Counted from the stretch's first letter, positions 1 to 9,957 are shown. The stretch: DNA of 64,000 bases from Porphyridium purpureum (GCA_008690995.1 VRMN01000024.1:1-64000), one strand, 5' to 3'. Program-made: numbers and translations. The notes: a model not told the origin generated them from the sequence alone.

Positions 1-3000
1 GACATTGATGGTTTATTTTTTGATAGAGGCAGTCATTTCGTTTCCTCAACAAGTGTCGAATTGCCGAAGGGCACATTTCGTGTGAAAAAGAAGGACTGTG
101 AGGAAGTTCACGTACCTGCCATACCCAGTCGAAAGATGGGAGGAGCGCCCAAGCTCGTTTCGGTCGAAGATATGTCACCGCTCGCGCGGGAGGCGTTCAC
201 AGGTACCACGCACCTGAACAGGGTACAGTCGGAGGTCTACCCGTGCGCGTTTGAGTCGGATGAGAACATGCTTGTGTGTGCGCCCACAGGTGCGGGCAAG
301 ACAAATGTGGCCATGATGTGCATTCTGCGCCTCGTTGTAAGAGAACCACTAGAGAATTTACGCGTCGTGTACATTGCGCCGATGAAGGCGCTTGTGTCTG
401 AGGTGGTAGGGAACTTGAGCCGACGATTAGCGTACCTGGGTATTTCCGTGGCGGAACTCACTGGCGACGCCTCACTGAGCCGTCGTCAGATGGACTCAAC
501 ACATGTTGTGGTTTCGACGCCTGAAAAGTGGGATATTCTCACTCGCAAGACGGCGCAGGGCGTGAGAAGCTTAGCGTACAACGTTCGACTGATGATTATT
601 GACGAAATCCACCTCCTGCATGATGAGCGCGGGCCTGTGCTGGAGTCTATCGTAGCACGCGTGCGTCGTTGTGTCACCCAGGGCAGCATGAATACCCGTG
701 TGGTCGGCCTGTCTGCCACGCTTCCAAACGTGGAAGATGTCGGAGCGTTTCTGGGCTGCAGCCAAGAAAGCTCGAGTCGTCAGAAGAGCGTTTTTCATTT
801 TGATGCTTCGTTCCGTCCATGCCCGCTCCAGTCCGTGTACGTGGGAGTCCAGAAGGGGAGCGGTTGGAAACGTTTACAGAGTATGAACGAAATCGCCTAT
901 GAGCATGTTCGTGCGCAGCTGGAAGCATCTGCATCTGCCCAGGTTATTGTGTTTGTGCACTCTCGCAAGGAAACGGCGACGACGGCCAAGTACTTTCGCG
1001 AAAGCGCGCGTGAGCAAGGTGTGCTGGATCGCTTGTTCATGGTACCGAATTCGGCGTCCCAGAATATTGTCCATTCGGAGCTTGGAACGGTGCGTAATGC
1101 TGTACTGAGAGACGTGATGGGATCTAGCGGGATCGGTATACACCACGCCGGCCTTGCGGCGGCGGACCGTGCGCTCACCGAGGACCTTTTTGCAGATGGT
1201 CACCTGCGTGTGCTGGTGTCAACCGCCACACTTGCATGGGGTGTGAATCTACCGGCTCACGCAATTGTGATTAAGGGTACAAAGGTGTATTCACCGGAAA
1301 AGGGCACCTGGGTCGAACTGTCACCTATCGACGTGATGCAGATGATGGGCCGGGCCGGGCGTCCACAATTTGACTCGTTTGGTGAAGGAATCATCATTAC
1401 TAGCGCTTCTCAAATGCAGTTTTATTTGAGTCTGCTGAATCAACAGCTGCCTATTGAGTCACAGCTCATGACAAGATTCACTGACTCGCTCAATGCTGAA
1501 ATAGCCATGCGCAATGTGTCTTCGATTGCTGACGGCGCTGAGTGGCTTGGGTATACGTACTATGGGACGCGAATGATGCGCAGTCCTTCGCTGTACGGAG
1601 TGTCATGCATCGCGCATTCTGAGCAGGATGCAATCACAATTCAGTCGCGGCGGCGGATGGATTTGATCCATTCGGCGTGCATCAAACTTGAGCGTGCAGG
1701 GCTTGTGCGCTACGACAAGAAAAAGCTGGTTGTGGGTCCAACTGAACTGGGTCGTATTGCCAGTGAGTACTACATTTCAAGCGCGTCGATGGCGGCGTAC
1801 GTACAACACCTCAAGGCTGACATAAGCGTGATGGATTTGCTACGCGTGTTTAGCATGAGCGCCGAATTCCGAAGTGTCCGCGTGCGACAGGAAGAGAAGA
1901 TGGAGTTAAAGCGTCTTGCGGAACGTGTACCGTATCCGCTTGTGGACGGCGGGAATGCCATGCTGGCCGACTCGGGATCGGCGATCCTAGCGGGCCAGAC
2001 CGTCGATGGAAGCAACGACAAAGTGGTTGTTCTGCTTCAGGCATACATTTCGCGGCTAACACTTGACGGACTTGTGCTTGCTGCAGATATGGTATATGTT
2101 ACACAGTCTGCGGCTCGCATCGCGCGCGCTTTGTTCGACCTCGTGCTGCGGCGCAGATGGGCACAGGCCGCCGAAAAGTGTCTCAGCCTCTACAAAATGA
2201 TCAAATGGCGGCAGTGGAACGTAGAATCGCCGCTGCGACAGTTTGGAAGCGCAGGTGCAGTAGGTCCAGATCATCATCGCATTGCAGTTCCAACCGAACT
2301 GCTTCGTAAGCTTGAGCGCAAGGATATGGAGCTGGAGCGCTTTTTTGACCTTGACGAGAAGCAGTTGGGCGATTTTTTGAGAAATGCAAAGTTGGGCACT
2401 CTCACATTTCGCTTGCTCCACCATCTGCCATATCTCGACGTCACCGCACGCGTCCGTCCAGTTACTCCTCATCTCTTGGATGTCGAGCTCAACTTAGTAC
2501 CGGACTTTGTGTTTGATGGGGCGCGCTTCCATGCTGCTGGGCAGGCTTTCTGGGTCTGGGTAGAGGATGCTGACGCCGACATGATTCTTTTCGCTAAACA
2601 GGTCTTCATCCGGGCTGCGCTGGCTCATGAAGAGCATGCGCTCAAGTTTACCGTCGCATTACAGCAGCAATCACAGCAGCAACAATCGGTGCGTTCAGTT
2701 GACCCGTACTATTTTGTTCATGTCATGAGCGATTCGTGGATATCGCGTGACGTGGTCGTGCCCCTCTCACTTCGGAGCTTGGAATTACCGCAAGTGTTCG
2801 AGCTGCGAACCAAAGTACATGCGGATCCGTCTGCGACTCGCGGTGAGCAAAGTACGCTCCGTGCCACGACCGAGTTGGCAGCGATCAAGTCCCAAATTGA
2901 AGGGGAGCTTGAGAGCAGTGGTCATGACGTCGTTCCAAGTGGCGGCATCTATCAGTGGCGAAAAAATGTACTGGAGGCTGTGCTGATGCATGTGCAAACG

Positions 3001-6000
3001 AACCTCGCCATTTCGCGTCTCAACGTAATCCAGTCGCGGGTGTTTGATTCAATATTTTGCACCGATGCCAACTGCTTTGTGTCCATGCCCGGTGGCAGCG
3101 GCAGGGGTGTTCTGATTGACCTTTGCATTGCCCGTGCATTTTGGTCAAAGCCGCGTGCAGTATGTGTCGTGTTAGCGGCTTATGGTGACACGGCTGCTGT
3201 CCGTCGAAGGGAGCAACTCGCCTCGGGCATCGCGCGCCTACTGGGCATTGCCGCAAATGTGCACGTATTGACGGGAGATCTCAGCTCCGACTTTAAGTTA
3301 CTTGAAAGCGGTGATTCAGGCGCGATTTTGGTCGTCACTCCAACGGCGTGGGACATGCTCTCAAGGCGATGGAAGCAGCGCAAATCCATTGTGCGCATCG
3401 ATCTTTTCATCGCAGATCATGTCGAATTGGTAGGCTCCTTTGATCTGGATGGTAGTGCAAGCGGATCCGGTTTATCCCAGCGGCGTTTGGGAGTCACGCT
3501 CGAAGTGGTCCTTTCGCGCATGCGATATATTCGAAATTCGCATAAGAAGGCTGCTTTCCGCATGGTGGCATTTGCTGATATTATGTCGAACGCGCGCGAT
3601 ATCATTGACTGGTTGGGTGTCGAGAAAGAGCATGGATACTGCTTTCCCATGGATGCGAGGGTCATCCCACTAGATACGCACGTTCAGAGCTTGGACTTGG
3701 ACCCTAACAGCGAAAGTGGCACTGGCGGAGGAGCAGGAATGCGCAGGCAGTTTGCGATGGCTGTCTGTCGGATTTTGACACAGCTCACGAAGGATCACAG
3801 TACACCTCTGCTGGTGGTTGTCAACAGTCGCGGCAACGCGATCTCCATAGCAGCTGAGCTGCTCGTTTCCTTGCCTGCGCATTCAGTCACCTCTGAAATG
3901 AATACGGCATTGCCAGAGACGGCGGGTTTCAGCGAAATCAAGTCGGCAAGCCTTCGCGAGTGCATCGAGCACGGTGGTGTGGCGTTCCTGCACGAAGGTG
4001 TGAGCCAAGCGGACCGAGTTGCCGTGCTGCAACTTTACGTGAAGGGTGCTTTGCGAGTTATGGTGCTGACGCCCGCAATGCTTCAGCACGATGGTCGGCT
4101 TCGTGCGAATGTGGTGGTGCTTGCTGGTACGACTCGAGAAGAGTCGCGTATGGGTTGCAACATTGCGCAACAGTATGCGTTTAGCGAAGTTTGCCTGATG
4201 CTTGGTCGTGCCGGTGTTTCCGTCCCCACGCCGGAGCCAGCCGTGGACCATGAATGGCCACGTTCTGGCTCGTCACGAGGGGCTGCTGTGGCCTATGTGC
4301 TAACCGAACCTGCATACAAAGAATACTATGTGCGTTGCCTCGGGGAGGCTCTGCCAGTGGAATCAGGACTGGATCAAGGGCCGGACTTGGCCGACCATAT
4401 GAATGCGGAAATCGTGTCGAGAGTGATTGAGACGCAGCAGGACATGATTGACTATCTTACATGGACATTATACTACAGGCGTCTTATGCAGAATCCGAAT
4501 TACTACGGCTTGAATCTCTTGTCAACGCTGAATAAGCAAGGCAATAAGAATGCCGTGGCAGCGACACGACAGCGAATTTCGGAGCACTTGAGCCAGCTTG
4601 TGGAGGACTGTGTGACCGAATTGCGTGAAACCAAGTGCATTTCTGTGGAAGGCCAGTTTGGCGCATCGACAGTGGTTGACAATGGCAGTGACTTGATCGC
4701 CTCTCCAGGTGAAGCAGCACCTGGCACGATCGGGGATGGCATTGTGATTCTCGGCGCACTGAACTTGGGGATGATCGCCTCCCATTACTACGTTCAGCAT
4801 GCCACCATCACTGTGTTTTCACAAAGTCTGTCTGAAAAGACCACCCGGTTGCGCAGCCTGATGGAAATTCTGGCCGCTGCCTCGGAATTTGATGATCTAC
4901 CCGTGCGAAGCGACGAAGAAGCCGCGCTTCGCATGCTGGCAACGCACACAGATGTACTAGCTGCTGGGAGACATGATCTTCTAGACCGTGTTGCGGACCC
5001 GCACGTCAAGGCACTTGTGCTCATGCACTCGCATTTACGGCGAGCTTTGGGCACCAACATTCCTCCGCAGCTGCGTGAGGACCAAACGCGTGTGGTGCGA
5101 ACGATGGTGCGACTCTTGTACGCACTTGTCGATGTCGCCAGCTCGTCTGGGTGGCTCAAGACGACGCTGGCTGCAATGGAACTCTGCCAGGCCGTCGTAC
5201 AGGCATGCTGGCCGGCTCGCATTGCCAATCAGCAAAGCCAACCGCGACTCTCTCCGTTGCAGCAGCTGCCACATATGGACGCATCACTGCTTGCGCGCCT
5301 GGCAAGTCGCAATGTACATGGAGTGTTTGACTTGCTTGATATGGAGGAAGAGGAACGCACTGCTGCCTTCAAAGGTTTATCAAGAGCGCAGATTGCGGAC
5401 ATTGCGCGCTTTTGTAATGCGTTTCCCAACGTTGATTTTTCGTGCGCGGTCCATCCCGCACGCCTCGCCTTGCCAGGAGCAGGGCACGACATCGCAGACG
5501 ATAGTGGTGTAGTCACGGTGCGCGTGCGCTTGGAGCGCGACCCTGATGATGACGATGATGATCATAGTGACCATGAGGAGGAGGCAGGACCGGCGGCAGC
5601 AGAGAGAGGGGAAGCGAGGGGCCAGGAGGCCCAGGAACTAGACGGCATTGAAAGGGAATCTTTGCCTCGGTTGCAAATGCCCAGGCCGTTGCCCGCGGAG
5701 GCAGTGTCCAAAACCACACCATCGCCAGGAGAATCTGGCGCACGCGCCGCGCACGCGCCGCTGTACCCCGGGCGAAAGGATGAAGGCTGGTGGGTGTGCG
5801 TGGGCGATGTGCGTCAGAATCGCATTCTGGCGCTCAAGCGTGCCGTGATTGACGAGCGCCAGCCAGTTGAGCTGGAGCTTCGTTTCCGCGAGGACGACTG
5901 GTTTTCTGAGGAAACTGCGAACCAGGCGAATGTCCGCACATCGGCTCATCACGAAAATACCGTCGCACAAGCGCCGCGGCAACTTGGCGTGTTCCTCATC

Positions 6001-6066
6001 AGCGACTGCTACCTGGGTTGCGACCAAGAAGAAACCTTGCACTACTGTACCTCGCCTTCTTCATAA
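1..6066 (+). CDS. BRR2: Brr2-type U5 snRNP RNA helicase (SNRNP200), 5' partial
   Basis: This is the spliceosomal Ski2-like helicase that unwinds U4/U6 snRNA. The frame is open from base 1, so the N-terminal region (several hundred residues in relatives) lies left of the window. It opens with the family's xLPxGxxR...EEVHVPA stretch. The N-terminal cassette has Walker A APTGAGKT (280-303), DEIH (601-612), SATLPN, VSTATLAWGVNLPAH and QMMGRAGRPQ, then winged-helix and Sec63 units (PLRQF near 2230). The C-terminal cassette keeps the order of parts, but Walker A reads MPGGSGRG (3085-3108) and the DExH box reads IADHVE (3409-3426). It ends with DCYLGCDQE, the Brr2 hallmark that separates it from ASCC3. 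Oddities: a long acidic and Pro/Ala-rich insert (about 5536-5760) in the last Sec63/FN3 part. No intron is visible. Assignment to Brr2 is strong. Confidence 0.95.
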   Translation, partial: DIDGLFFDRGSHFVSSTSVELPKGTFRVKKKDCEEVHVPAIPSRKMGGAPKLVSVEDMSPLAREAFTGTTHLNRVQSEVYPCAFESDENMLVCAPTGAGKTNVAMMCILRLVVREPLENLRVVYIAPMKALVSEVVGNLSRRLAYLGISVAELTGDASLSRRQMDSTHVVVSTPEKWDILTRKTAQGVRSLAYNVRLMIIDEIHLLHDERGPVLESIVARVRRCVTQGSMNTRVVGLSATLPNVEDVGAFLGCSQESSSRQKSVFHFDASFRPCPLQSVYVGVQKGSGWKRLQSMNEIAYEHVRAQLEASASAQVIVFVHSRKETATTAKYFRESAREQGVLDRLFMVPNSASQNIVHSELGTVRNAVLRDVMGSSGIGIHHAGLAAADRALTEDLFADGHLRVLVSTATLAWGVNLPAHAIVIKGTKVYSPEKGTWVELSPIDVMQMMGRAGRPQFDSFGEGIIITSASQMQFYLSLLNQQLPIESQLMTRFTDSLNAEIAMRNVSSIADGAEWLGYTYYGTRMMRSPSLYGVSCIAHSEQDAITIQSRRRMDLIHSACIKLERAGLVRYDKKKLVVGPTELGRIASEYYISSASMAAYVQHLKADISVMDLLRVFSMSAEFRSVRVRQEEKMELKRLAERVPYPLVDGGNAMLADSGSAILAGQTVDGSNDKVVVLLQAYISRLTLDGLVLAADMVYVTQSAARIARALFDLVLRRRWAQAAEKCLSLYKMIKWRQWNVESPLRQFGSAGAVGPDHHRIAVPTELLRKLERKDMELERFFDLDEKQLGDFLRNAKLGTLTFRLLHHLPYLDVTARVRPVTPHLLDVELNLVPDFVFDGARFHAAGQAFWVWVEDADADMILFAKQVFIRAALAHEEHALKFTVALQQQSQQQQSVRSVDPYYFVHVMSDSWISRDVVVPLSLRSLELPQVFELRTKVHADPSATRGEQSTLRATTELAAIKSQIEGELESSGHDVVPSGGIYQWRKNVLEAVLMHVQTNLAISRLNVIQSRVFDSIFCTDANCFVSMPGGSGRGVLIDLCIARAFWSKPRAVCVVLAAYGDTAAVRRREQLASGIARLLGIAANVHVLTGDLSSDFKLLESGDSGAILVVTPTAWDMLSRRWKQRKSIVRIDLFIADHVELVGSFDLDGSASGSGLSQRRLGVTLEVVLSRMRYIRNSHKKAAFRMVAFADIMSNARDIIDWLGVEKEHGYCFPMDARVIPLDTHVQSLDLDPNSESGTGGGAGMRRQFAMAVCRILTQLTKDHSTPLLVVVNSRGNAISIAAELLVSLPAHSVTSEMNTALPETAGFSEIKSASLRECIEHGGVAFLHEGVSQADRVAVLQLYVKGALRVMVLTPAMLQHDGRLRANVVVLAGTTREESRMGCNIAQQYAFSEVCLMLGRAGVSVPTPEPAVDHEWPRSGSSRGAAVAYVLTEPAYKEYYVRCLGEALPVESGLDQGPDLADHMNAEIVSRVIETQQDMIDYLTWTLYYRRLMQNPNYYGLNLLSTLNKQGNKNAVAATRQRISEHLSQLVEDCVTELRETKCISVEGQFGASTVVDNGSDLIASPGEAAPGTIGDGIVILGALNLGMIASHYYVQHATITVFSQSLSEKTTRLRSLMEILAAASEFDDLPVRSDEEAALRMLATHTDVLAAGRHDLLDRVADPHVKALVLMHSHLRRALGTNIPPQLREDQTRVVRTMVRLLYALVDVASSSGWLKTTLAAMELCQAVVQACWPARIANQQSQPRLSPLQQLPHMDASLLARLASRNVHGVFDLLDMEEEERTAAFKGLSRAQIADIARFCNAFPNVDFSCAVHPARLALPGAGHDIADDSGVVTVRVRLERDPDDDDDDHSDHEEEAGPAAAERGEARGQEAQELDGIERESLPRLQMPRPLPAEAVSKTTPSPGESGARAAHAPLYPGRKDEGWWVCVGDVRQNRILALKRAVIDERQPVELELRFREDDWFSEETANQANVRTSAHHENTVAQAPRQLGVFLISDCYLGCDQEETLHYCTSPSS
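6044..6051. promoter_or_regulatory. GTACAG-family motif (ACTGTACC) upstream of 6281
   Basis: The reverse complement of GGTACAGT falls in the last codons of the helicase gene, about 230 bases before the next start codon. It matches the motif seen upstream of several other genes in this window. A promoter role is inference. Confidence 0.25.
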
Positions 6067-6280
6067 GCGCGGCGCTTACATTATTCTATGTAAATAGCCT
6101 CGGTTTACTAGACACCTTTCGTGTCACGCTTCGCGCGCTTTTTCGGTGTTTCGGTGTTTCGGTCTTCAGGCGGTGGGGAGATGAAGAAGGGAGAGGAGCG
6201 GAATCAAGAAGAGGCGGGGGGATTGACAGACACAGTCCACGATTGTATATTCTGCGTGTTGCGGCACAGGACTGCGCACA

Positions 6281-7231
6281 ATGTTCGAGCTGGAGTATGC
6301 CAAGACTGCGCGGTCGCAATGTTCGTTTACCAAGAAGAGAATCGAGAAGGATGAGCTTCGCGTCGGAATGATGGTCGATTTTCAAGGCCAGCCGCAGAAG
6401 CGCTGGTACTCTGTCGACGGGTTTTTCGAGATGCAGGACCGCAAGCGCGACGAGTCGAGCAAGGTGCGCGATTTCGCCGAGTTTGAGTTCTCGCCGACTC
6501 AAGGGTTTGACGTTTTGCTGCCGCACGACAAGGCGCACGTGGAACAAAGACTGGTTGATCTGCATGATGAGGAACAGCAAGCAAAGCGTAAAGCAGAGAG
6601 AGCGAAGCTGGCAAAGGAGAAGCGCAACGCGAAGAAGAAGCAAGACAACGAGCACGACTCTGACGGCGAGGACGATTCTGAAGGCCCGTCGTCAAAACGA
6701 GCGAAGACGGAGCCGGGCTCGCAGTTCAAGCTACCCGACAGTGAAATTGTGTCTGGGCCTGGGTGGCAGAAGGAGGCGTCGCTGAAGACGCGCGACTATG
6801 CTCGCCAAATGCATGCCAAGCTGCCCGCCGACGACAAGGAAGCCGCCAAAATTGCGCTTCGATTCGTCATGTTGGCGAGACAAGGCGAGTCGGTGGATGT
6901 GTGCTCTGCCACCCAGCAGCTTTTGCAAGAAGTCGGGATTCAGGACGCTGCATCCAGTGCGCAGGTTCTGGTCCAAGCTAACAGTGGGTTAGTATCTGCG
7001 CTTTCAGAGTGCGCCAAATTTGCCAGAAACCAAGGTGATGGCTTCAAGGGCACCGCGTTCAAAAAGGCGGCTGACGCCATCGCCGAACTCGACTTTGAAG
7101 TTACGTCTGGTTCAGAATTGTCCAAAGGGGCCAAAAAAGTTGCGGGCATCGGCAAGTCAATCGCCACGATGATAGATGAGTATATTGCGTCTGGAACGAT
7201 GAGCAAATTGGAGGAATACCGATCCATGTAG
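6281..7231 (+). CDS. PARP-type zinc-finger plus helix-hairpin-helix nuclear protein
   Basis: The 316-residue protein starts at ATG 6281. Residues 1-90 look like a PARP-type zinc finger: FELEYAKTARSQC, then KxRIEKDELRVG, then KRWYSVDGFFE, the nick-sensing fold of PARP1 and DNA ligase III. A charged Lys/Glu/Asp-rich linker with a nuclear-localisation-like SSKRAKTE follows (residues 105-150). The last about 85 residues resemble the N-terminal 8-kDa helix-hairpin-helix domain of DNA polymerase beta: GLVSALSECAKFARNQG, FKKAADAI, KGAKKVAGIGKSIATMIDEYI. No catalytic PARP, ligase or polymerase domain follows. A role in recognising DNA breaks or nicks is inferred from the two modules. It lies 214 bases after the helicase and ends 24 bases from the convergent next gene. 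Confidence 0.7.
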   Translation: MFELEYAKTARSQCSFTKKRIEKDELRVGMMVDFQGQPQKRWYSVDGFFEMQDRKRDESSKVRDFAEFEFSPTQGFDVLLPHDKAHVEQRLVDLHDEEQQAKRKAERAKLAKEKRNAKKKQDNEHDSDGEDDSEGPSSKRAKTEPGSQFKLPDSEIVSGPGWQKEASLKTRDYARQMHAKLPADDKEAAKIALRFVMLARQGESVDVCSATQQLLQEVGIQDAASSAQVLVQANSGLVSALSECAKFARNQGDGFKGTAFKKAADAIAELDFEVTSGSELSKGAKKVAGIGKSIATMIDEYIASGTMSKLEEYRSM

Positions 7232-7255
7232 TGCGGCGGCAGGCTCTGCGCCATT

Positions 7256-8905
7256 TCAAACGCTGCTTGTCACTTGCGATTTGAGTCTGGCCCATTCTTC
7301 GCGGCCGGCGATTTCCTGACACACAAAATGAAGACCGGCTCTCAAAACCCGCGCAGCCGGGTAAGGAAGATCGCGCGGAACCCCAACACGATCTCTAAAA
7401 TACATTAAAGATGCGCATATGTCCTGCTTTGTGTCGCGGTCTGCCTGAAGTAATGAGTCACGGACTGACGGTCCCGGCGTGTCGTCTTGAGCGACTAGCC
7501 ATGCGGCCAAATCAAACAGAGCGGCATCCACATACTCCTTGAGCATACTCGGTACTCGAGATACATCTGCGTCCGGGTCGGACAAAGGCGCTCGTACAGT
7601 ACGCGGGCGCTCACCTATTCCTCTGACACAAAACTTGACCAACTTTTCATGATTCTGCACCAATCGGGCCGCGGCTTGCAATTTGTTTCTTTGGAGCTCT
7701 AGCTCGGCTTGCTTTGGGTCGTTCAGATCTTCGCTGGGGCGGAAGGCGCTCGACTGCCACCAGTCCGGTTCATCCCGGAGCGGTGGGAGTGGGAGCAGCC
7801 ACGCGTTGGCGCCTGATCCATCAATGACCGAATGCAATGCATCCTGCGAGCCTCGCGCTTTGCTGAAGTATCCGGAGCCGTATTGAGGAGGTATTGCTTT
7901 GGCGTGACTGTAGATATCGCCCTGCAAAGCGCGAAAGCTCTGCACATTGCGTTCAAGCGCACACAACCACGCATCGATCGACGGAAAGCGCTGTCGAATG
8001 AGCATGTCTTTCCAATAGGCAGCGGTAGCCGTGTAGCGTTCAAAAAATGGCGCTGCCACAATATCAACGAGTGAGACGTCGTCTCCCATCATGTACTGCT
8101 TGCCGGGAGCAATATTGTCGAGGGCATCACTCCACGCCTGGAGCGCAGCGACAAACTGCTTCTCATTGCCCCCGGGATAAAACATATGACCACACCAGCA
8201 CGAAAAGACATCGCGCTCGAGTCGAAGAAGCGCTTGCATCGCTTGCTTCCCCTTGGTATCTTGCGGAAGCAGGCTTGCGTAAGTCGGGAAATTCGCCTCA
8301 AGAAAGAACATGATGTCTAGGGATTCGGTAATAAGACGCTCATTGCGCTCACTTCCAGCTTCAGAAACCGTGATGGCTGGGAATAAACCACTGGGCACCA
8401 TGCGAAGGTAGTATTCTGGCTTGGCACCGTAACAGCGCATGTTGATCATCCGAATACGGTACGGAATGCGCTTGATTTCGAGCTGCATCTGCACGCGCTG
8501 ACAGTATGCGCACCACGCTGCAGGATCCCTGTACAAGGTCACTCGCACGTCCTTTTCTTGCGCGCCATCAAAAAGACGCAACTGGCCGTCAAAACTTCGG
8601 TTCACCACCAGATCGGGACCTGTCTGCAATGCATCAATTCCGGGCTTTCCCGGCACTTTTCCAGCTAGCGTATCCCAATCTGCCATTCTAAGCCGCGCTG
8701 ATGAGCTTCCAACATGCGTCGACGCAGCAGACCCCTGGAGCTCCGGTCCGGATGGCGTCGAGCCAGAAAGAAACGATCTGGACCAAACCCTCAGAATTCT
8801 TTGGCGCAACGACGAGGGCGGCTGCATGAACAAGCTCCGATTCCGTGCGCCCCTCCCGCCAGCTCGCGGCGCGCACCAGCCACCACTTACAAACCCCAAA
8901 CTCAT
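7256..8905 (-). CDS. Glutathione S-transferase-like protein with N-terminal targeting region and C-terminal extension
   Basis: 549 residues from ATG 8905. The first about 110 residues are Arg/Ser/Gly-rich with few acids, as in an organelle transit peptide. A thioredoxin-fold GST N-domain follows (VTLYRDPAAWCAYCQRVQ, a CxxC active site as in glutaredoxin-like, omega or DHAR classes), with the cis-Pro region MVPSGLFPAITVSE and the ESLDIMFFLE glutathione-binding stretch. An alpha-helical GST C-domain comes next. The last about 200 residues (after about 350) are not typical of GSTs and I do not recognise them. Reduction or conjugation chemistry with glutathione is known for the family; the substrate is unknown. 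It shares its upstream region (8906-9390) divergently with RPL9. Confidence 0.75.
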   Translation of the reverse strand: MSLGFVSGGWCAPRAGGRGARNRSLFMQPPSSLRQRILRVWSRSFLSGSTPSGPELQGSAASTHVGSSSARLRMADWDTLAGKVPGKPGIDALQTGPDLVVNRSFDGQLRLFDGAQEKDVRVTLYRDPAAWCAYCQRVQMQLEIKRIPYRIRMINMRCYGAKPEYYLRMVPSGLFPAITVSEAGSERNERLITESLDIMFFLEANFPTYASLLPQDTKGKQAMQALLRLERDVFSCWCGHMFYPGGNEKQFVAALQAWSDALDNIAPGKQYMMGDDVSLVDIVAAPFFERYTATAAYWKDMLIRQRFPSIDAWLCALERNVQSFRALQGDIYSHAKAIPPQYGSGYFSKARGSQDALHSVIDGSGANAWLLPLPPLRDEPDWWQSSAFRPSEDLNDPKQAELELQRNKLQAAARLVQNHEKLVKFCVRGIGERPRTVRAPLSDPDADVSRVPSMLKEYVDAALFDLAAWLVAQDDTPGPSVRDSLLQADRDTKQDICASLMYFRDRVGVPRDLPYPAARVLRAGLHFVCQEIAGREEWARLKSQVTSSV

Positions 8906-9122
8906 CCTAGAGCATCACCAACCGCTCTCCGCCAAACTTGCTCCACGCCCTCTTCTCTCTCCTGCTTCCTCCCCTCCTGCACCCCCAATTCCACCACCAA
9001 CTGAACTCACAACCGTACCCATCGTTCACCCTAAAGCTAACCCATCCGCATGGTTAGATCGAGGGTGCGATCTTTCTTTTCGGGAGTTATTTAAGATATT
9101 ATTCGTTAATTAATCTGTAGTG

Positions 9123-9165
9123 CTGTACCTCATCATGCTTATGGTTTGTGGTATAAGGTACAGTG
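9123..9165. promoter_or_regulatory. Inverted pair of GTACAG motifs between the GST-like gene and RPL9
   Basis: CTGTACC (9123-9129) and GGTACAGTG (9157-9165) face each other about 27 bases apart in the shared upstream region of two divergent genes. The same motif recurs upstream of other genes here. A transcription-factor or core-promoter role is inferred from recurrence only. Confidence 0.35.
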
Positions 9166-9239
9166 TGTTACAACGCGGGACGCCGGCGCCGTGAGACGCG
9201 CAGTCGGCGGGGCCCGTACTATGAAATAGCGCTATTTTA

Positions 9240-9390
9240 ATAGGAAGACGAGAAAGGTGTTCTTGGAGGTTTGTAGCGGTGAGAGGAGGGGAAGAGGAGA
9301 AGAAGGGAACAGTGAAGGGTTGAAGCGGGGGAGGGAGGGAGTGAGGTTCTGAGGGAGAGAGGGGGAGGTGAGGGAGACAACGGGGGAAAT
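9240..9390 (+). promoter_or_regulatory. Purine-rich leader of RPL9
   Basis: About 150 bases just before the RPL9 ATG are almost all G and A on the coding strand, interrupted by short T-containing pieces. This is probably the 5' UTR or proximal promoter. No splice site is convincing. Confidence 0.35.
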
Positions 9391-9957
9391 ATGAAGCTGG
9401 TGTTGACGACAGAGTACATCACCATCCCGAAAGGGGTTGAAGTGAAGGTGAATGCGCGGCAAGTGGCGGTGAAGGGCCCGCGCGGCGAGCTGTCGCGCGA
9501 CTTGCGCCACGCGCAGGTGGATATTTCGCGGCCGGAGGAGAATGAGCTGCGCGTCGATATGTGGCACGCGCCGTCCAAGGTGAAGGCCGGCATGAACTCG
9601 ATTTGCTCGGCGATCCGGAACATGATCGTCGGCGTCACGCAGGGCTTCCAGTACAAGATGCGCTTTGTGTACGCCCATTTCCCCATCAACGTGTCCGTGG
9701 AAGGGACGAACTCGGTCGAGATCAGGAATTTCCTGGGAGAGAAGCGCGTGCGCGTGGTCCAAATGCTCGATGGTGTCACATGTTACAGATCAGATGACAT
9801 CAAGGACGAGCTCGTCATTGAAGGCAACGACATCAACATGGTCTCGCAGAGTGCGGCCCTGGTGCATCAGAGCTGCTTGGTGAAGAAGAAGGATATCCGA
9901 AAGTTCCTTGACGGCATCTACGTCAGCGCAAGGGGCAACATCACTCAACTCGACTAG
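9391..9957 (+). CDS. RPL9: Large-subunit ribosomal protein uL6 (60S L9)
   Basis: The 188-residue protein has the normal length of eukaryotic L9, a component of the cytosolic 60S subunit near the factor-binding centre. It has two uL6 domains: an N-terminal half from ITIPKGVEVKVNARQVAVKGPRG and a C-terminal half with YAHFPINV, VEIRNFLGEKR and the family tail ALVHQSCLVKKKDIRKFLDGIYVS. Start ATG 9391 gives the expected MKLVLTTE-type N-terminus. The gene is uninterrupted. The upstream region carries the GTACAG motif pair and a purine-rich leader. Confidence 0.96.
   Translation: MKLVLTTEYITIPKGVEVKVNARQVAVKGPRGELSRDLRHAQVDISRPEENELRVDMWHAPSKVKAGMNSICSAIRNMIVGVTQGFQYKMRFVYAHFPINVSVEGTNSVEIRNFLGEKRVRVVQMLDGVTCYRSDDIKDELVIEGNDINMVSQSAALVHQSCLVKKKDIRKFLDGIYVSARGNITQLD

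Noticed and set aside
61-63. TTG at 61 as the start of the helicase
   Set aside because: The frame is open to base 1 and the protein family has several hundred residues before this point, so the gene simply enters from outside.
9232-9779. 180-codon minus-strand frames over RPL9 and its leader
   Set aside because: They mirror RPL9 codons and the purine tract (seen as Ser/Pro/Leu runs).
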